Source: Pseudomonas bharatica CSV86 (lineage in GTDB: Bacteria; Pseudomonadota; Gammaproteobacteria; Pseudomonadales; Pseudomonadaceae). Taken from it: DNA of 64,000 nt. A program made the translations under genes and the position numbers. The stretch covers positions 1 to 64,000 of the forward strand of contig NZ_AMWJ02000004.1 in the NCBI RefSeq assembly GCF_000319305.2, in the 5' to 3' direction. Below, piece by piece: positions 1 through 10,354 of the stretch; positions within the stretch are counted from its first letter, which is position 1; each line of letters opens with the position of its first letter. Under the pieces are notes generated by a model. It saw nothing but the letters and a program-made list of their open reading frames with translations, was not told the origin of the DNA and did no database searches.

Positions 1-1900
1 CCAGATGTTCGAAGTCGCGCCAGTGGTACCGGTGATGGTGACGCTGACGTTGCCGCCGTCTACGTACACAGTGTTCTGCGGTGCAGCGAACGTGACAGAG
101 CCCTCGTTCAAGCCCTTGCCAATGGTGATCACTTCCCCGTTGCTGAGGGTGATCTTCATCTCGCTGCCTGCTGGGTTGGTCAAGCGAGCGGTGTAGACGA
201 TGTCGCCGCCTTCTTGAACGGTTCCGGTGGCGGACAGGGTCAGGCTAGTGGTGTCCAGGCGAGCCGGGTCGTCGGTCACGACGGTGGTCGGGGTACGGGG
301 TTTCCAGCTTCTCGTAATTGCCGCCAGTGACGCGGTGATGCTGTTGGCAGCGGCGTATTGGTATTCAGCACGTTGTTCGGCGCAATGAAATCGACCGAGC
401 CGCTGGAGCTGTTCACTGGGATAGTGATCGACTGGCCGTTAGCCAGACTGATGACCAGCGGAGTGCCGGTAACGGTGCAGTGACGGAGGCGGTGTAGGTC
501 ACTACGCCGCCCTCAACAGCGCTGGCGGTAGCCGTCAAAGTCACGGTCGAAGTATCGATGCTGTCGGTAACTGCGGTCACTGCCGCGGTCGGGCTGACTT
601 CCAGATGCTCGAAGTCGCCGCCGGTGGTACCCGTGACGGTGACGCTGACATTACTGCCATCTACATTAACGGTATTGGCTGGTGCCGCGAAGGTCACGCT
701 GCCTTCCGACAGACCTTTGCCGATGGTAATGACCTCGCCATTACTCAGCGTGATCTTCATTTCACTGCCGGCCGGGTTGGTCAGGCGAGCGGTGTAGACG
801 ATGTCTCCACCTTCCTGGACGGTGCCTGTGGCCGACAGGGTCAGGCCAGTGGTGTCCAGGCGAGCTGGATCGTCGGTCACGACGGTGGTCGGCGTGCCGG
901 CGGTTTCCAATTTCTCGTAATTGCCACCGGTGACACCGGTGATGCTGTTGGTCAGTGGGGTGTTGGTGTTCAACACGTTGTTCGGGGCAATAAAGTCCAC
1001 CGAACCGCTCGAAGAATTGACCGGAATGGTGATCGACTGGCCGTTCGCCAAAGAGATGACCAGAGGCGTACCAGTGACTGGCGCGGTAACCGAGGCGGTG
1101 TAGGTGACGACACCGCCTTCCACTGCACTCGAAGTCGCGGTCAGGTGACGGTCGACGTATCGATCGAATCCGTAACGGCAGTGACAGCCGGAGTCGGGCT
1201 GACTTCCAGATGCTCGAAGTCGCCGCCGTAGTGCCTGTGACGGTGACGCTGACGTTGCCGCCATCCACATAGACGGTGTTGGCAGGCGCCGGGAAGGTCA
1301 CGCTGCCTTCGGAGAGGCCCTTGCCTATGGTGATCACTTCGCCATTGCTGAGGGTGACCTTCATTTCGCTGCCGGCCGGATTGGTCAGGCGAGCGGTATA
1401 GACGATGTCGCCACCCTCCTGGACGGTGCCGGTGGCGACAGGGTCAGGCCGGTAGTGTCGAGGCGGGCCGGATCGTCATGACCACAGTGGTCGGAGTTCC
1501 GGCAGTGTCCAGCTTCTCGTAATTGCCACCAGTAACCCCGTGATGCTGTTGGTCAGCGGCGTGTTGGTGTTCAGGACGTTGTTCGGCGCAATGAAATCCA
1601 CCGAGCCACTCGAAGCGTTGACCGGGATGGTGATCGATTGACCATTGGCCAGGCTGATCACAGCGGCGTGCCGGTAACCGGAGCCGTGACCGAGGCGGTA
1701 TAGGTCACCACGCCGCCTTCGGTGACGCTCGGGGTCGCGGTCAGGGTGACAGTCGAGGTGTCGATGCTGTCGGTGATCGCCGTCACCGCCGCAGCCGGAT
1801 TCACCGCCAGTTTTTCGAAGTCACCGCCGGTGGTGCCGGTCACGGTGACGCTGACATTGCCCGCATCCACATAAACGGTGTTCGCAGGCGCCGCGAAGGT
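1..1900 (-). repeat. 600-bp super-repeat of two alternating Ig-like domains in lapA
   Basis: A second, more diverged array in which two domain types alternate (one with LSNGEVITIGKG, one with LANGQSITIPVN), giving a period close to 600 bases. Equivalent phrases start near 1, 601 and 1205. Apparent period differences are explained by missing single bases. Confidence 0.85.
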
Positions 1901-4900
1901 CACGGTGCCTGGGTCTGGCCCTGGGCAATGGTGATGGTCTCACCATTGCTCAGGCTGATCTTCATTTCGCTGCCGGCGGGTTGCTCAGGGTCGCGGTGTA
2001 GACGATCTGCCCGCCTTCGGCGACGGAACCGGTGGCGCCCAGGTCAGGGTGGTGGTGTCCAGGCGCGCCGGGTCATCGGTGACGGTAGTGGTGGTCGTGC
2101 CGGTACCGGCGACCAGGCTCTCGTAGTTGCCGCCACTGACGCCGGTGATGCTGTTGGTCAGCGGTGCGTTGGTGGCCAGCACGTTGTCCGGCGCGGTGAA
2201 ATTGACCGAGCCGGAGGTCTGGCCCACCGCGATGGTGATGCTCTGGCCGTTGGCCAGGTTGACGATTACCGGCGTGCCGGTCACCGGAGCGCCGACAGAG
2301 GCGGTGTAGGTCACCACGCCGCCTTCGGGCACGCTCGGGCTGGCGCTGAGGGTCACGGTGGTGGTGTCGGTGGAGTCGGTAACAGTGGTGACCGCCGGAG
2401 CCGGATTGGCCGCCAGGTTCTCGAAGTTGCCACCGGACACGCCGGTGATGGTGGTGCTGATCGGCGCCGCACCGTTGTAGACGTCGTTTGGTGCAGTGAA
2501 CTGCACGCTACCGCTGGTGCCGCCGACCGGGATGGTAATGCTCTGGCCGTTGGACAGGCTGACGATCACCGGGGCGCCGGTCACTGGCGAGGTCACGCTG
2601 GCGGTATAGGTAATCACACCGTTTTCGGCAACGCTCGGACTGGCGCCGAGGCTGACGGTGGTGGTGTCGGTGGAGTCTGTGACAGTGGTCACGGCCGGAG
2701 CTGGATTGGCCGCCAAATTCTCGAAGTTGCCGCCGGACACGCCGGTGATGGTGGTGCTGACCGGCGCCGCGCCGTTATAGACATCGTTCGGCGCGGTGAA
2801 CTGCACGCTGCCGCTGGTGCCGCCGACCGGGATAGTGATGCTCTGTCCGTTGGACAGTGTGACTATGACCGGTGCACCGGTCACCGGCGAGGTCACGCTG
2901 GCGGTGTAGGTGATCACGCCGTTTTCGGCAACGCTCGGGCTGGCGCCGAGGCTGACGGTGGTGGTGTCGGTGGAGTCTGTGACAGTGGTGACCGCCGGAG
3001 CCGGATTGGCCGCCAGGTTCTCGAAGTTGCCACCGGAAACGCCGGTGATGGTGGTGCTGATCGGCGCCGCACCGTTATAAACATCGTTCGGTGCAGTGAA
3101 CTGCACGCTGCCGCTGGTACCACCGACCGGAATGGTAATGCTCTGACCATTGGACAGGCTGACGATCACTGGGGCGCCGGTCACTGGCGAGGTCACGCTG
3201 GCGGTGTAGGTGATCACACCATTCTCGGCAACGCTCGGGCTGGCGCCGAGGCTGACGGTGGTGGTGTCGGTGGAGTCGGTAACAGTGGTGACCGCCGGAG
3301 CCGGATTGGCCGCCAGGTTCTCGAAGTTGCCACCGGAAACGCCGGTGATGGTGGTGCTGATCGGCGCCGCGCCGTTGTAGACGTCGTTAGGCGCAGTGAA
3401 CTGCACGCTGCCGCTGGTGCCGCCGACCGGGATGGTGATGCTCTGGCCGTTGGACAGGGTGACGATGACCGGGGCGCCGGTCACTGGCGAGGTCACGCTG
3501 GCGGTGTAGGTGATCACACCATTCTCGGCAACGCTCGGGCTGGCGCCGAGGCTGACGGTGGTAGTGTCGGTGGAGTCTGTGACAGTGGTGACCGCCGGAG
3601 CCGGATTGGCCGCCAGGTTCTCGAAGTTGCCACCGGACACGCCGGTGATGGTGGTGCTGATCGGTGCCGCGCGTTGTAGACATCGTTCGGTGCGGTGAAT
3701 TGCACGCTGCCGCTGGTGCCGCCGACCGGGATGGTGATGCTCTGGCCGTTGGACAGGTTGACGATGACCGGGGCACCAGCCACCGGCGAGGTGACGCTGG
3801 CGGTATAGGTAATCACGCCGTTCTCGGCAACGCTTGTGCTGGCGCCGAGGCTGACGGTAGTGGTGTCGATCGAGTCGTTGATGACGGTGACGGCCGGCGT
3901 GGTATTCGGCACCAGGTTCTCGAAGTTGCCGCCCGTCGCTCCGGTGATGGTCACGCTGACGGTGCTGCCGTTGGCGTAGACGTCATTGGCCGGGGTCTGC
4001 ACCTGTACGCTGCCGCTGGATTCGCCTGCGGCGATGCTGATCACCGCGCCGTTGGACAGGGTGATGGTCACCGGCGTCTGTGCCGGGTTGTTCAGGCTGG
4101 CGGTGTAGGTGATCGCGCCGCCTTCGGTCACGCTGCTGCCAGCGGTCAGGCTGGCAGTGGTGGTATCCAGGGTGTCGGTGATGGTGGTGACCGCCGGCGC
4201 GGTGCTCGGCGTGATGTTCAGGCCATCGCCGCCGCTGGTACCGGTAATGGTGACGGCAATCTGGCGGTTGTCGAGGTAGACGTTGTCGCTGGCAGGAACC
4301 GCGACGCTGAGGCTACCCGTCAATTGCCCGCGGCGATGACGATGACCTGGCCGTTGGACAGGGTGACGCGGGTTTCGCTGGTCGCAGCCTGGGTCAGGGT
4401 AGCGGTATAGACCACCGAACCACCCGCTTCGGAGACGTTTGGCGTCGCGCTCAGGGTCAGGCCGCTGTCTACCAGGACGGTCGCCAGCTGCTGGTTGACC
4501 GTCTGGTCTGGCGCTCCGGTGAGCTGGTCATTCAGATTGCCGGCAAAGGTGAGGCCTTCCGTCTGATAACCGATCACCGGCGCCACGGAACCGGCGACTT
4601 CCTCCAGCATGACCACGCTGTGGCCGCCACCTGGCGCGCTACTGCCTTCCGATTGCGGGCCGGCCGCGGTCGCTTCAAGGTCCTTGGTCGGGTCGGCACC
4701 GGCGGCGATGGCCTGTTGCAGTTCCTCCACCGATGGCGCGGCCTGGGCGGTAGCCTGCGCAAGGTCACTGCTGGAGGCAGGAGCGTCGGCGCTCCACTGT
4801 GTTTCACGGCCCAGATCGAGGGTTCGACCGTCCGTCAGTTCGAGGGTCACGGCACCGGCCTGCCCCGTCAAAACCTGGTCGCCCGCGAACAGTCGGTCGC

Positions 4901-4988
4901 CTTCGATAAGTACACGTTGGATCCCGTCCTGGGAAACGGCGATAACCTGGCCAACAACACGTTTGACGATGGCGACAACACTGCTCAT
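1..4988 (-). CDS. lapA: LapA-type giant repeat adhesin, N-terminal part (3' end outside window; frame broken)
   Basis: Cell-surface biofilm adhesin secreted by the adjacent LapEBC system. The start at 4988 has GGAGAG upstream. Residues 1-125 resemble the LapA N-terminal retention module and carry T107-A108-A109-G110, the motif cut by the LapG protease in P. fluorescens LapA (established for that family). From about residue 155 the protein is a chain of Ig-like repeats of about 100 residues, rich in Thr, Val, Ser and Gly with recurring SNGQSITIPVG and TVTDSxDTTTV motifs. The reading frame is interrupted by about 17 single-base deletions, at roughly 4320, 3670, 2040, 1980, 1915, 1660, 1540, 1480, 1435, 1225, 1145 and several below 480. 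After each one the repeat continues in another frame, so assembly error is likelier than a real pseudogene. A LapF-like or MapA-like paralogue is possible, but the TAAG site and neighbours favour LapA. Confidence 0.9.
2360..3860 (-). repeat. Tandem 300-bp repeat array inside lapA
   Basis: Five nearly identical units recur at an exact 300-base period; the same phrase starts near 2461, 2761, 3061, 3361 and 3661. Each codes for one 100-residue Ig-like domain. Units differ mainly by synonymous changes, which suggests recent duplication or gene conversion. Confidence 0.93.
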
Positions 4989-5133
4989 GACACTCTCCGA
5001 ACTAACCGTTCAATGTGGCTTCCTTACGCGATAGGGCTGGTGTTTGCCGCGATCTGCTTGGAATGTTTCGCAAGACACTACTGATTTGCTTTATGTCAAT
5101 TTTATGGCTGATTCGGGGTCTTTATTTCTTTTC

Positions 5134-5147
5134 GTCAAAGTATTGAC
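5134..5147. promoter_or_regulatory. FleQ-like box between lapA and lapE
   Basis: The 14 bases GTCAAAGTATTGAC form a perfect inverted repeat (GTCAA-N4-TTGAC) and match the published FleQ consensus GTCAATAAATTGAC in 12 of 14 positions. A weaker half-site with GTCAAT starts at 5095. FleQ is the c-di-GMP-responsive regulator of adhesin and exopolysaccharide genes in Pseudomonas. The rest of 4989-5339 is a divergent promoter region without a gene. Confidence 0.6.
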
Positions 5148-5339
5148 CCGGGTGTCGCCATCCTAAACAATCGTTTCCTTAATGTCACATTGATATTTCA
5201 CTAGGTGAAGCCCCCATGATCTGTGACAGGGTTCTCACTCGGAAATTTCCGACACGCGGCTTCCTGTATAGCCATTTTTCGCCGATTTGCCACGTTTCGC
5301 TCTGTTGTGGACCTGCCGTCCCTAGGGAAGAAAAACCTC

Positions 5340-6697
5340 ATGCGTCGCCCCTTGCTCAGCGCCTTGCCCCTCGCTTTCTTTGCCTCTTTCACTACTGCAC
5401 AAACCTTTGCACAAACCTTGCCGCAGGCCATGCAACAAGCCCTTGAAGCCCACCCGGAGGTACAGGCGGGGATCAACGGTCGCCTGGCCGCCGATCAACA
5501 GGTGCGCATTGCCCAAGGTGGCTACCTGCCCAAGGTCGATGTGCTGGCCGGCTATGGCCGGGAAAACACCGACAGCCGAGCACCCGCGCCGCCGCTGGCA
5601 GCTCGGAAACCCTGAACCGCGGCGAGTCCAGCCTGCGCGTGCGGCAGATGGTGTTCGACGGTTTTGCGACGTCAAGCGAAGTGGGGCGTCAACAAGCCAC
5701 CGCCAATGCCCGGGCGTATGCCTTGCTCAACACCTCCGAGCGCACCGCCCTGGAAACCGCCAAGGTGTATATCGAAGTCCTGACGCGCCGGCAGATGGTG
5801 CGCCTGGCCGAGGACAACCTGCGCAGCCACGAGCGCATCTTCGACCAGATCCAGTTGCGTACCGCCCGCGGCATCGGGCGCATGGCCGATATGGACCAGG
5901 CCGAAGCCCGCCTGGCGTCGGCAAGGAACAACCTGCTGACGGAACAAACCAACCTCGCCGATGCACAAACCAATTACCTGAGTGTCGTTGGCCAACTGCC
6001 CGATGAATTGAGCCCTCCCGAGCCTTTCATCGATCTGCTGCCGGCGACCCTGGATGAGGCCCGCCAGCAAATGGTCGAAAGCAACCCGGCCCTGCGCTCG
6101 GCGGAAGCGGATATCGCTGCGGCGGACAAGCAGTACGACACGGCGAAATCCAGGTTCTACCCGCGCTTCGACGCCGAGCTGGAACGCAGTGCGAACAACG
6201 ACGTCGACGGTGTGAGCGGGCATAACAACGAGTGGCAAGCCATGTTGCGCATGAGCTTCAACCTGTACGACGGCGGCAGCGACAAGGCCGACCTGGAATC
6301 CAAGGCCTACCAGGCCAGCCAGGCGCTGGATATTCGCAACAACGCCTTGCGCCAGCTCAACGAGGAGTTAGGCTTGGCATGGAATGCTATGCACAACGCC
6401 GAAGCGCAGGTGCCGATCGCCCAGCAATATGTCGATCACAGCAGCAAGGTACGCTCCGCCTACCAGAGTCAGTTCAGCCTGGGCGAGCGCTCGTTGCTCG
6501 ACCTGCTCGACAGCGAGAACGAACTGTTCACCGCACAGCGTCGGCTGGCCGAAGTGAAGAGCGTGCAGTTGTTTACTCAGTATCGGATCAAGGCGACCAT
6601 TGGTCAGTTGCTCAGGAGCCAGGGTGTCGTCGCGCCGATGGCGACGGTCGTACACAACGATCTGAAGCCGAGGGTCAACCTGCCCGGGCTGAACTGA
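5340..6697 (+). CDS. lapE: LapE, TolC-like outer-membrane channel of the Lap type I secretion system (one-base frameshift)
   Basis: Outer-membrane efflux protein that completes the LapB-LapC channel for LapA export. The ATG at 5340 is preceded by GGAAGAAA and starts a signal peptide (residues 1-25, ending in a TFAQT-like region). The body has the two outer-membrane efflux repeats of the TolC family, with motifs such as VRQMVFDGFATS and a second-half equivalent near LRMSFNLYDGG. The frame breaks near 5583: restoring one C (GCACC to GCCACC) reads straight through from DSRA to TRAAAGSSETLNRGESS and on to the stop at 6697, giving about 452 residues, normal for LapE. It is first in the lapEBC operon, 38 bases before lapB. 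The frameshift is probably a sequencing error. Confidence 0.9.
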
Positions 6698-6735
6698 TTA
6701 GCCAGTAGTCCTTACCAGCCAGCAAGGAAGTCCGC

Positions 6736-8889
6736 GTGGATTCATTTGTCAGCAGAAACCTCACCCATGATCCGCGAAGCCTGCACGACGATCCGTTGCT
6801 GGACAGCCTGCTGTCGCTTTGCGTGTTGCACCAGAAGCCGGCCAGCCGGGCCATGCTCACCACCGGCCTGCCGCTGCCGGCCCAGCGCCTGAGCCCCGAG
6901 CTGCTTGCGCGGGCCGCTGCGCGGGCGGGGCTGCAGGGGCGCCTGTTGCAGCGCAAGCTGGAGCACATTCCATCCATCGCCATGCCCACCATGCTCCTGC
7001 TCAAGGGCGGGCGCAGTACGGTGCTACTGGGGTGGGAAAATGAAAACACCGCGCGTTTGCTGCTCAGCGAAAGCGACGGCGGCGAGGTGCACGTCAGCCG
7101 CGAAGCGCTGGAAGCCGACTACACCGGCCGGGTGTTCTTCGCCCAGCCGCAGCACAAGTTCGACGTCAACCACGGCAACCTGATTCCCCGCGCCCGCTCC
7201 TGGTTCCGCGACACCCTCAAGCGCTCGCGCTGGCTCTACGCCGATGCCATCGCCGCCAGCCTGATCATCAACATCATTGCCATGGCCGCGCCGCTGTTCG
7301 TAATGAACGTCTACGACCGCGTGGTGCCGAACCAGGCCACCTCTACCCTGTGGGTGCTGGCCATCGGCATCACCGGAGCGTACATCTTCGACCTGATCCT
7401 CAAGGGCTTGCGCAGCCTGTGCCTTGACCTTGCGGGGAAAAAGACCGACCTGATCATCTCCGCCACGCTGTTCGAGCGCATTGTCGGCATGTCGATGAAG
7501 TATCGCCCGGCGCGGGTCGGCAGCTTTGCGCAGAACATCCACGAGTTCCAGGGCCTGCGTGACTTCCTCGCCTCGCTGACCCTGGCCAGCCTGATCGACC
7601 TGCCGTTCACCCTGTTGATCCTGATGGTGATCGGCATCATCGGCGGGCATCTGGTATGGATCCCGGTAGTGGCCTTCCCGCTGGCGCTGGGTATCGGCTA
7701 TGCCTTGCAAAAGCCACTGACCGCCACCCTGGAACGCACCATGGCCCTCGGCTCGGAGCGCCAGTCGAGCCTGATCGAGACCCTGGCCGGGCTCGACGCG
7801 GTGAAGGTCAACAACGCCGAAAGCGAACGCCAGTACATGTGGGAGCAGACCATCGGCACCCTCAGCCGCCTGGAGTTGCGGGTGAAGGTGCTTTCCGGCC
7901 TGGCGATGAACATCACCCTGCTGATCCAGCAGATGGCCGGCGTCACCCTGATCTGCTTCGGTGTCTACCAGATCATGGCCGGCAACCTCAGCATGGGCGG
8001 CCTGATCGCCTGCTATATGCTGAGCGGTCGCGCCCTGGCGCCTTTGGGCCAGTTGGCCGGTCTGCTGACCCGCTACCAGCAGGCCAAGGTGACCATGGTC
8101 TCGACCGACCAGATGATGGAGCTGCCCCAGGAGCGCAATTTCGAAGAGCGCCCGTTGAGCCGCCAGGTCATCCAGGGCGCCCTGGAGTTCCGCGGTGTCG
8201 ACTTCACCTATCCGAACCAGCAGAACGCCGCGCTGAAGAACATCAACCTGGCGATCCGCCCGGGCGAGAAGGTCGGCATCATCGGCCGCAGCGGCTCGGG
8301 CAAGAGCTCGCTGGCCAAGCTGGTGGTCGGCCTGTACGAAGCCGATGCCGGCTCGTTGCTGGTCGATGGCGTGGACATTCGCCAGATCGACGTCAGCGAA
8401 CTGCGCCATAACCTCGGCTACGTGCCCCAGGACATCCAGCTGCTCGCCGGCACCCTGCGCGACAACCTTGTCAGCGGTGCCCGCTACGTCGAGGACGAGA
8501 TGGTCCTGCAGGCCGCCGAACTGGCCGGCGTCCACGAATTCGCCCGCCTGCATCCGCAAGGCTACGAGCTTCAGGTCGGCGAACGCGGCCAGAACCTCTC
8601 CGGCGGCCAGCGGCAGAACGTGGCCCTGGCCCGCGCGCTGTTGCTCAATCCGCAGATCCTGCTGCTCGACGAGCCCACCGCGGCCATGGACAACACCGGT
8701 GAAGAGCGCCTCAAGCAGCGCTTGCAGGCGGTGATCGAGAACAAGACCGTGGTATTGGTAACCCACCGTGCCTCGTTGCTGTCGCTGGTCGACCGCCTGA
8801 TCGTCATCGACCGCGGCCAGATCGTTGCCGATGGTCCGAAGGCGGCCGTCATGGATGCGCTGAAGAAGGGGCAGATCAGTGTTGCTTAA
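6736..8889 (+). CDS. lapB: LapB, type I secretion ABC transporter (permease/ATPase)
   Basis: Inner-membrane ATPase that energises LapA export. It is 717 residues from a GTG start, with AAGGAAG about 6 bases upstream. Order of domains: an N-terminal C39-peptidase-like domain without the catalytic set (residues about 15-140), a six-helix ABC transmembrane domain (about 165-450), then a nucleotide-binding domain with Walker A GRSGSGKSS near residue 517, signature LSGGQRQ, and Walker B ILLLDEPT. The degenerate C39-like domain is typical of RTX-type exporters that bind but do not cleave their substrate. It overlaps lapC by 11 bases, so the two are probably translationally coupled. Confidence 0.96.
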   Translation: MDSFVSRNLTHDPRSLHDDPLLDSLLSLCVLHQKPASRAMLTTGLPLPAQRLSPELLARAAARAGLQGRLLQRKLEHIPSIAMPTMLLLKGGRSTVLLGWENENTARLLLSESDGGEVHVSREALEADYTGRVFFAQPQHKFDVNHGNLIPRARSWFRDTLKRSRWLYADAIAASLIINIIAMAAPLFVMNVYDRVVPNQATSTLWVLAIGITGAYIFDLILKGLRSLCLDLAGKKTDLIISATLFERIVGMSMKYRPARVGSFAQNIHEFQGLRDFLASLTLASLIDLPFTLLILMVIGIIGGHLVWIPVVAFPLALGIGYALQKPLTATLERTMALGSERQSSLIETLAGLDAVKVNNAESERQYMWEQTIGTLSRLELRVKVLSGLAMNITLLIQQMAGVTLICFGVYQIMAGNLSMGGLIACYMLSGRALAPLGQLAGLLTRYQQAKVTMVSTDQMMELPQERNFEERPLSRQVIQGALEFRGVDFTYPNQQNAALKNINLAIRPGEKVGIIGRSGSGKSSLAKLVVGLYEADAGSLLVDGVDIRQIDVSELRHNLGYVPQDIQLLAGTLRDNLVSGARYVEDEMVLQAAELAGVHEFARLHPQGYELQVGERGQNLSGGQRQNVALARALLLNPQILLLDEPTAAMDNTGEERLKQRLQAVIENKTVVLVTHRASLLSLVDRLIVIDRGQIVADGPKAAVMDALKKGQISVA

Positions 8890-10252
8890 GTCTGGAGCGG
8901 GACGTTTCAAGGACACCCTGCGCGGCTACTTCAAAGGCTCGCAATCCTTTGGCGGCGAGCCGCTGCCGGAGGTCAACAAGGCGCTGGTGGAAGACGCCCC
9001 GCGCATCGTGCGGCTGACCATCTGGGGCATCATCTGCTTCTTCCTGTTTCTGGTGCTGTGGGCCAACTTCGCCGTACTCGACGAAGTCACTCGCGGCGAC
9101 GGCAAGGCGATTCCGTCGTCCAAGCTGCAGAAGATCCAGAACCTGGAGGGCGGTATCGTCTCCGAGATCTTTGCTCGCGAAGGCGAGGTGGTCGACGCCG
9201 GGGCGCCGCTGCTGCGCCTGGACGCGACCCGCTTCGTCTCCAACGTCGGCGAGACCGAGGCCGACCGGGTGGGCCTGGCCTTGCGGGTCGAGCGCCTGAG
9301 CGCCGAGGTCGAGGACCGGCCGCTGAACATCGATGCCGAGCTGCGCAAGGCCGCACCGAGCCAGGCGGCCAACGAAGAATCCCTGTATCAGAGCCGTCGC
9401 CAGCAATTGCAGGACGAAATCGGCGGGCTCCAGGAGCAGTTGGTGCAGCGCCAGCAGGAACTGCGCGAGTTTTCCTCCAAGCAGGCCCAGTACCGCAACA
9501 GCTTGAACCTGCTGCGCCAGGAAATCGGCATGTCCGAGCCGCTGGTCGCGCAGGGGGCGGTGTCACCGGTGGAGGTGCTGCGCCTCAAGCGTGCCGAAGT
9601 GGAAAACCGCGGGCAGCTCGACGCCACCACCCTGGCGATTCCGCGGGCCGAATCGGCGGTCAAGGAGGTCGAGCGCAAGATCGACGAAACCCGCGGCAAA
9701 TTCCGCAGCGACGCGCTGACCCAGCTCAACGAAGCCCGCACCGATCTGAACAAGACCGAAGCCACCGGCAAGGCCCTTGAAGACCGAGTCAGCCGCACCC
9801 TGGTCACCTCGCCGGTGCGCGGGATCGTCAAGCAGGTGCTGGTCAACACCATTGGTGGCGTGATCCAGCCCGGCAGCGACCTGGTGGAGATCGTCCCGCT
9901 GGACGACACCCTGCTGGTCGAAGCGCGGATCCGCCCGCAGGACATTGCCTTCCTGCACCCGGGGCAGGAGGCCATGGTCAAGTTCACTGCCTATGACTTC
10001 ACCATCTACGGCGGGCTCAAGGCCAAACTGGAGCAGATCGGTGCGGACACTATCACCGATGAAGAGGGCAACACCTTCTACCTGATCAAGTTGCGCACCG
10101 ACCGCAGTCACCTGGGCACGGACGAAAAGCCGCTGCTGATCATCCCGGGGATGGTGGCGTCGGTGGATATCATCACTGGCAAGAAGAGCGTGCTGAGCTA
10201 CCTGCTCAAACCCATCATCCGCGCCCGGGCCGAGGCCTTGCGCGAACGCTGA
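8879..10252 (+). CDS. lapC: LapC, HlyD-family membrane fusion protein of the Lap system
   Basis: Periplasmic adaptor linking LapB to LapE. It has 457 residues from a GTG inside the end of lapB. One transmembrane helix lies near residues 44-65, followed by a biotinyl-lipoyl-like segment (KIQNLEGGIVSEIFAREGEVV), long coiled-coil arms (about 120-290), and the HlyD C-terminal beta-barrel with the conserved SPVRGIVKQ and NTIGGVIQPG blocks. It is the last gene of lapEBC. A REP element starts directly at its stop codon. Confidence 0.96.
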   Translation: MLLKSGAGRFKDTLRGYFKGSQSFGGEPLPEVNKALVEDAPRIVRLTIWGIICFFLFLVLWANFAVLDEVTRGDGKAIPSSKLQKIQNLEGGIVSEIFAREGEVVDAGAPLLRLDATRFVSNVGETEADRVGLALRVERLSAEVEDRPLNIDAELRKAAPSQAANEESLYQSRRQQLQDEIGGLQEQLVQRQQELREFSSKQAQYRNSLNLLRQEIGMSEPLVAQGAVSPVEVLRLKRAEVENRGQLDATTLAIPRAESAVKEVERKIDETRGKFRSDALTQLNEARTDLNKTEATGKALEDRVSRTLVTSPVRGIVKQVLVNTIGGVIQPGSDLVEIVPLDDTLLVEARIRPQDIAFLHPGQEAMVKFTAYDFTIYGGLKAKLEQIGADTITDEEGNTFYLIKLRTDRSHLGTDEKPLLIIPGMVASVDIITGKKSVLSYLLKPIIRARAEALRER

Positions 10253-10253
10253 G

Positions 10254-10303
10254 GGCCTCATCGCTGGCAAGCCAGCTCCCACAGGGACCGGGTGCACCGC
10301 TGG
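10254..10303. repeat. REP element and spacer, left half of a REP doublet split by an IS
   Basis: Carries the REP core (TCGCTGGCAAGCCAGCTCCC), followed by a spacer ending CACCGCTGG. The inverted partner REP lies at 11764-11795, on the other side of the IS element. Confidence 0.9.
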
Positions 10304-10354
10304 TGAGCTGCGCCCCGGATGTTGGACAAAAAATCCAACACCGGGGTGTTTTGC

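Noticed and set aside
1928..3679. 583-residue open frame on the plus strand across lapA
   Set aside because: It mirrors the lapA repeats on the other strand and is Gly/Asp/Arg-rich, without any family motif. Open only because of GC bias and repetition.
2360..3860. Regular repeats as a CRISPR array
   Set aside because: The unit is 300 bases, coding throughout, with no short repeat-spacer pattern.
7024..8916. 630-residue open frame opposite lapB
   Set aside because: Antisense shadow of an intact ABC transporter. Composition rich in Gln, Leu and Asp, no start signal.
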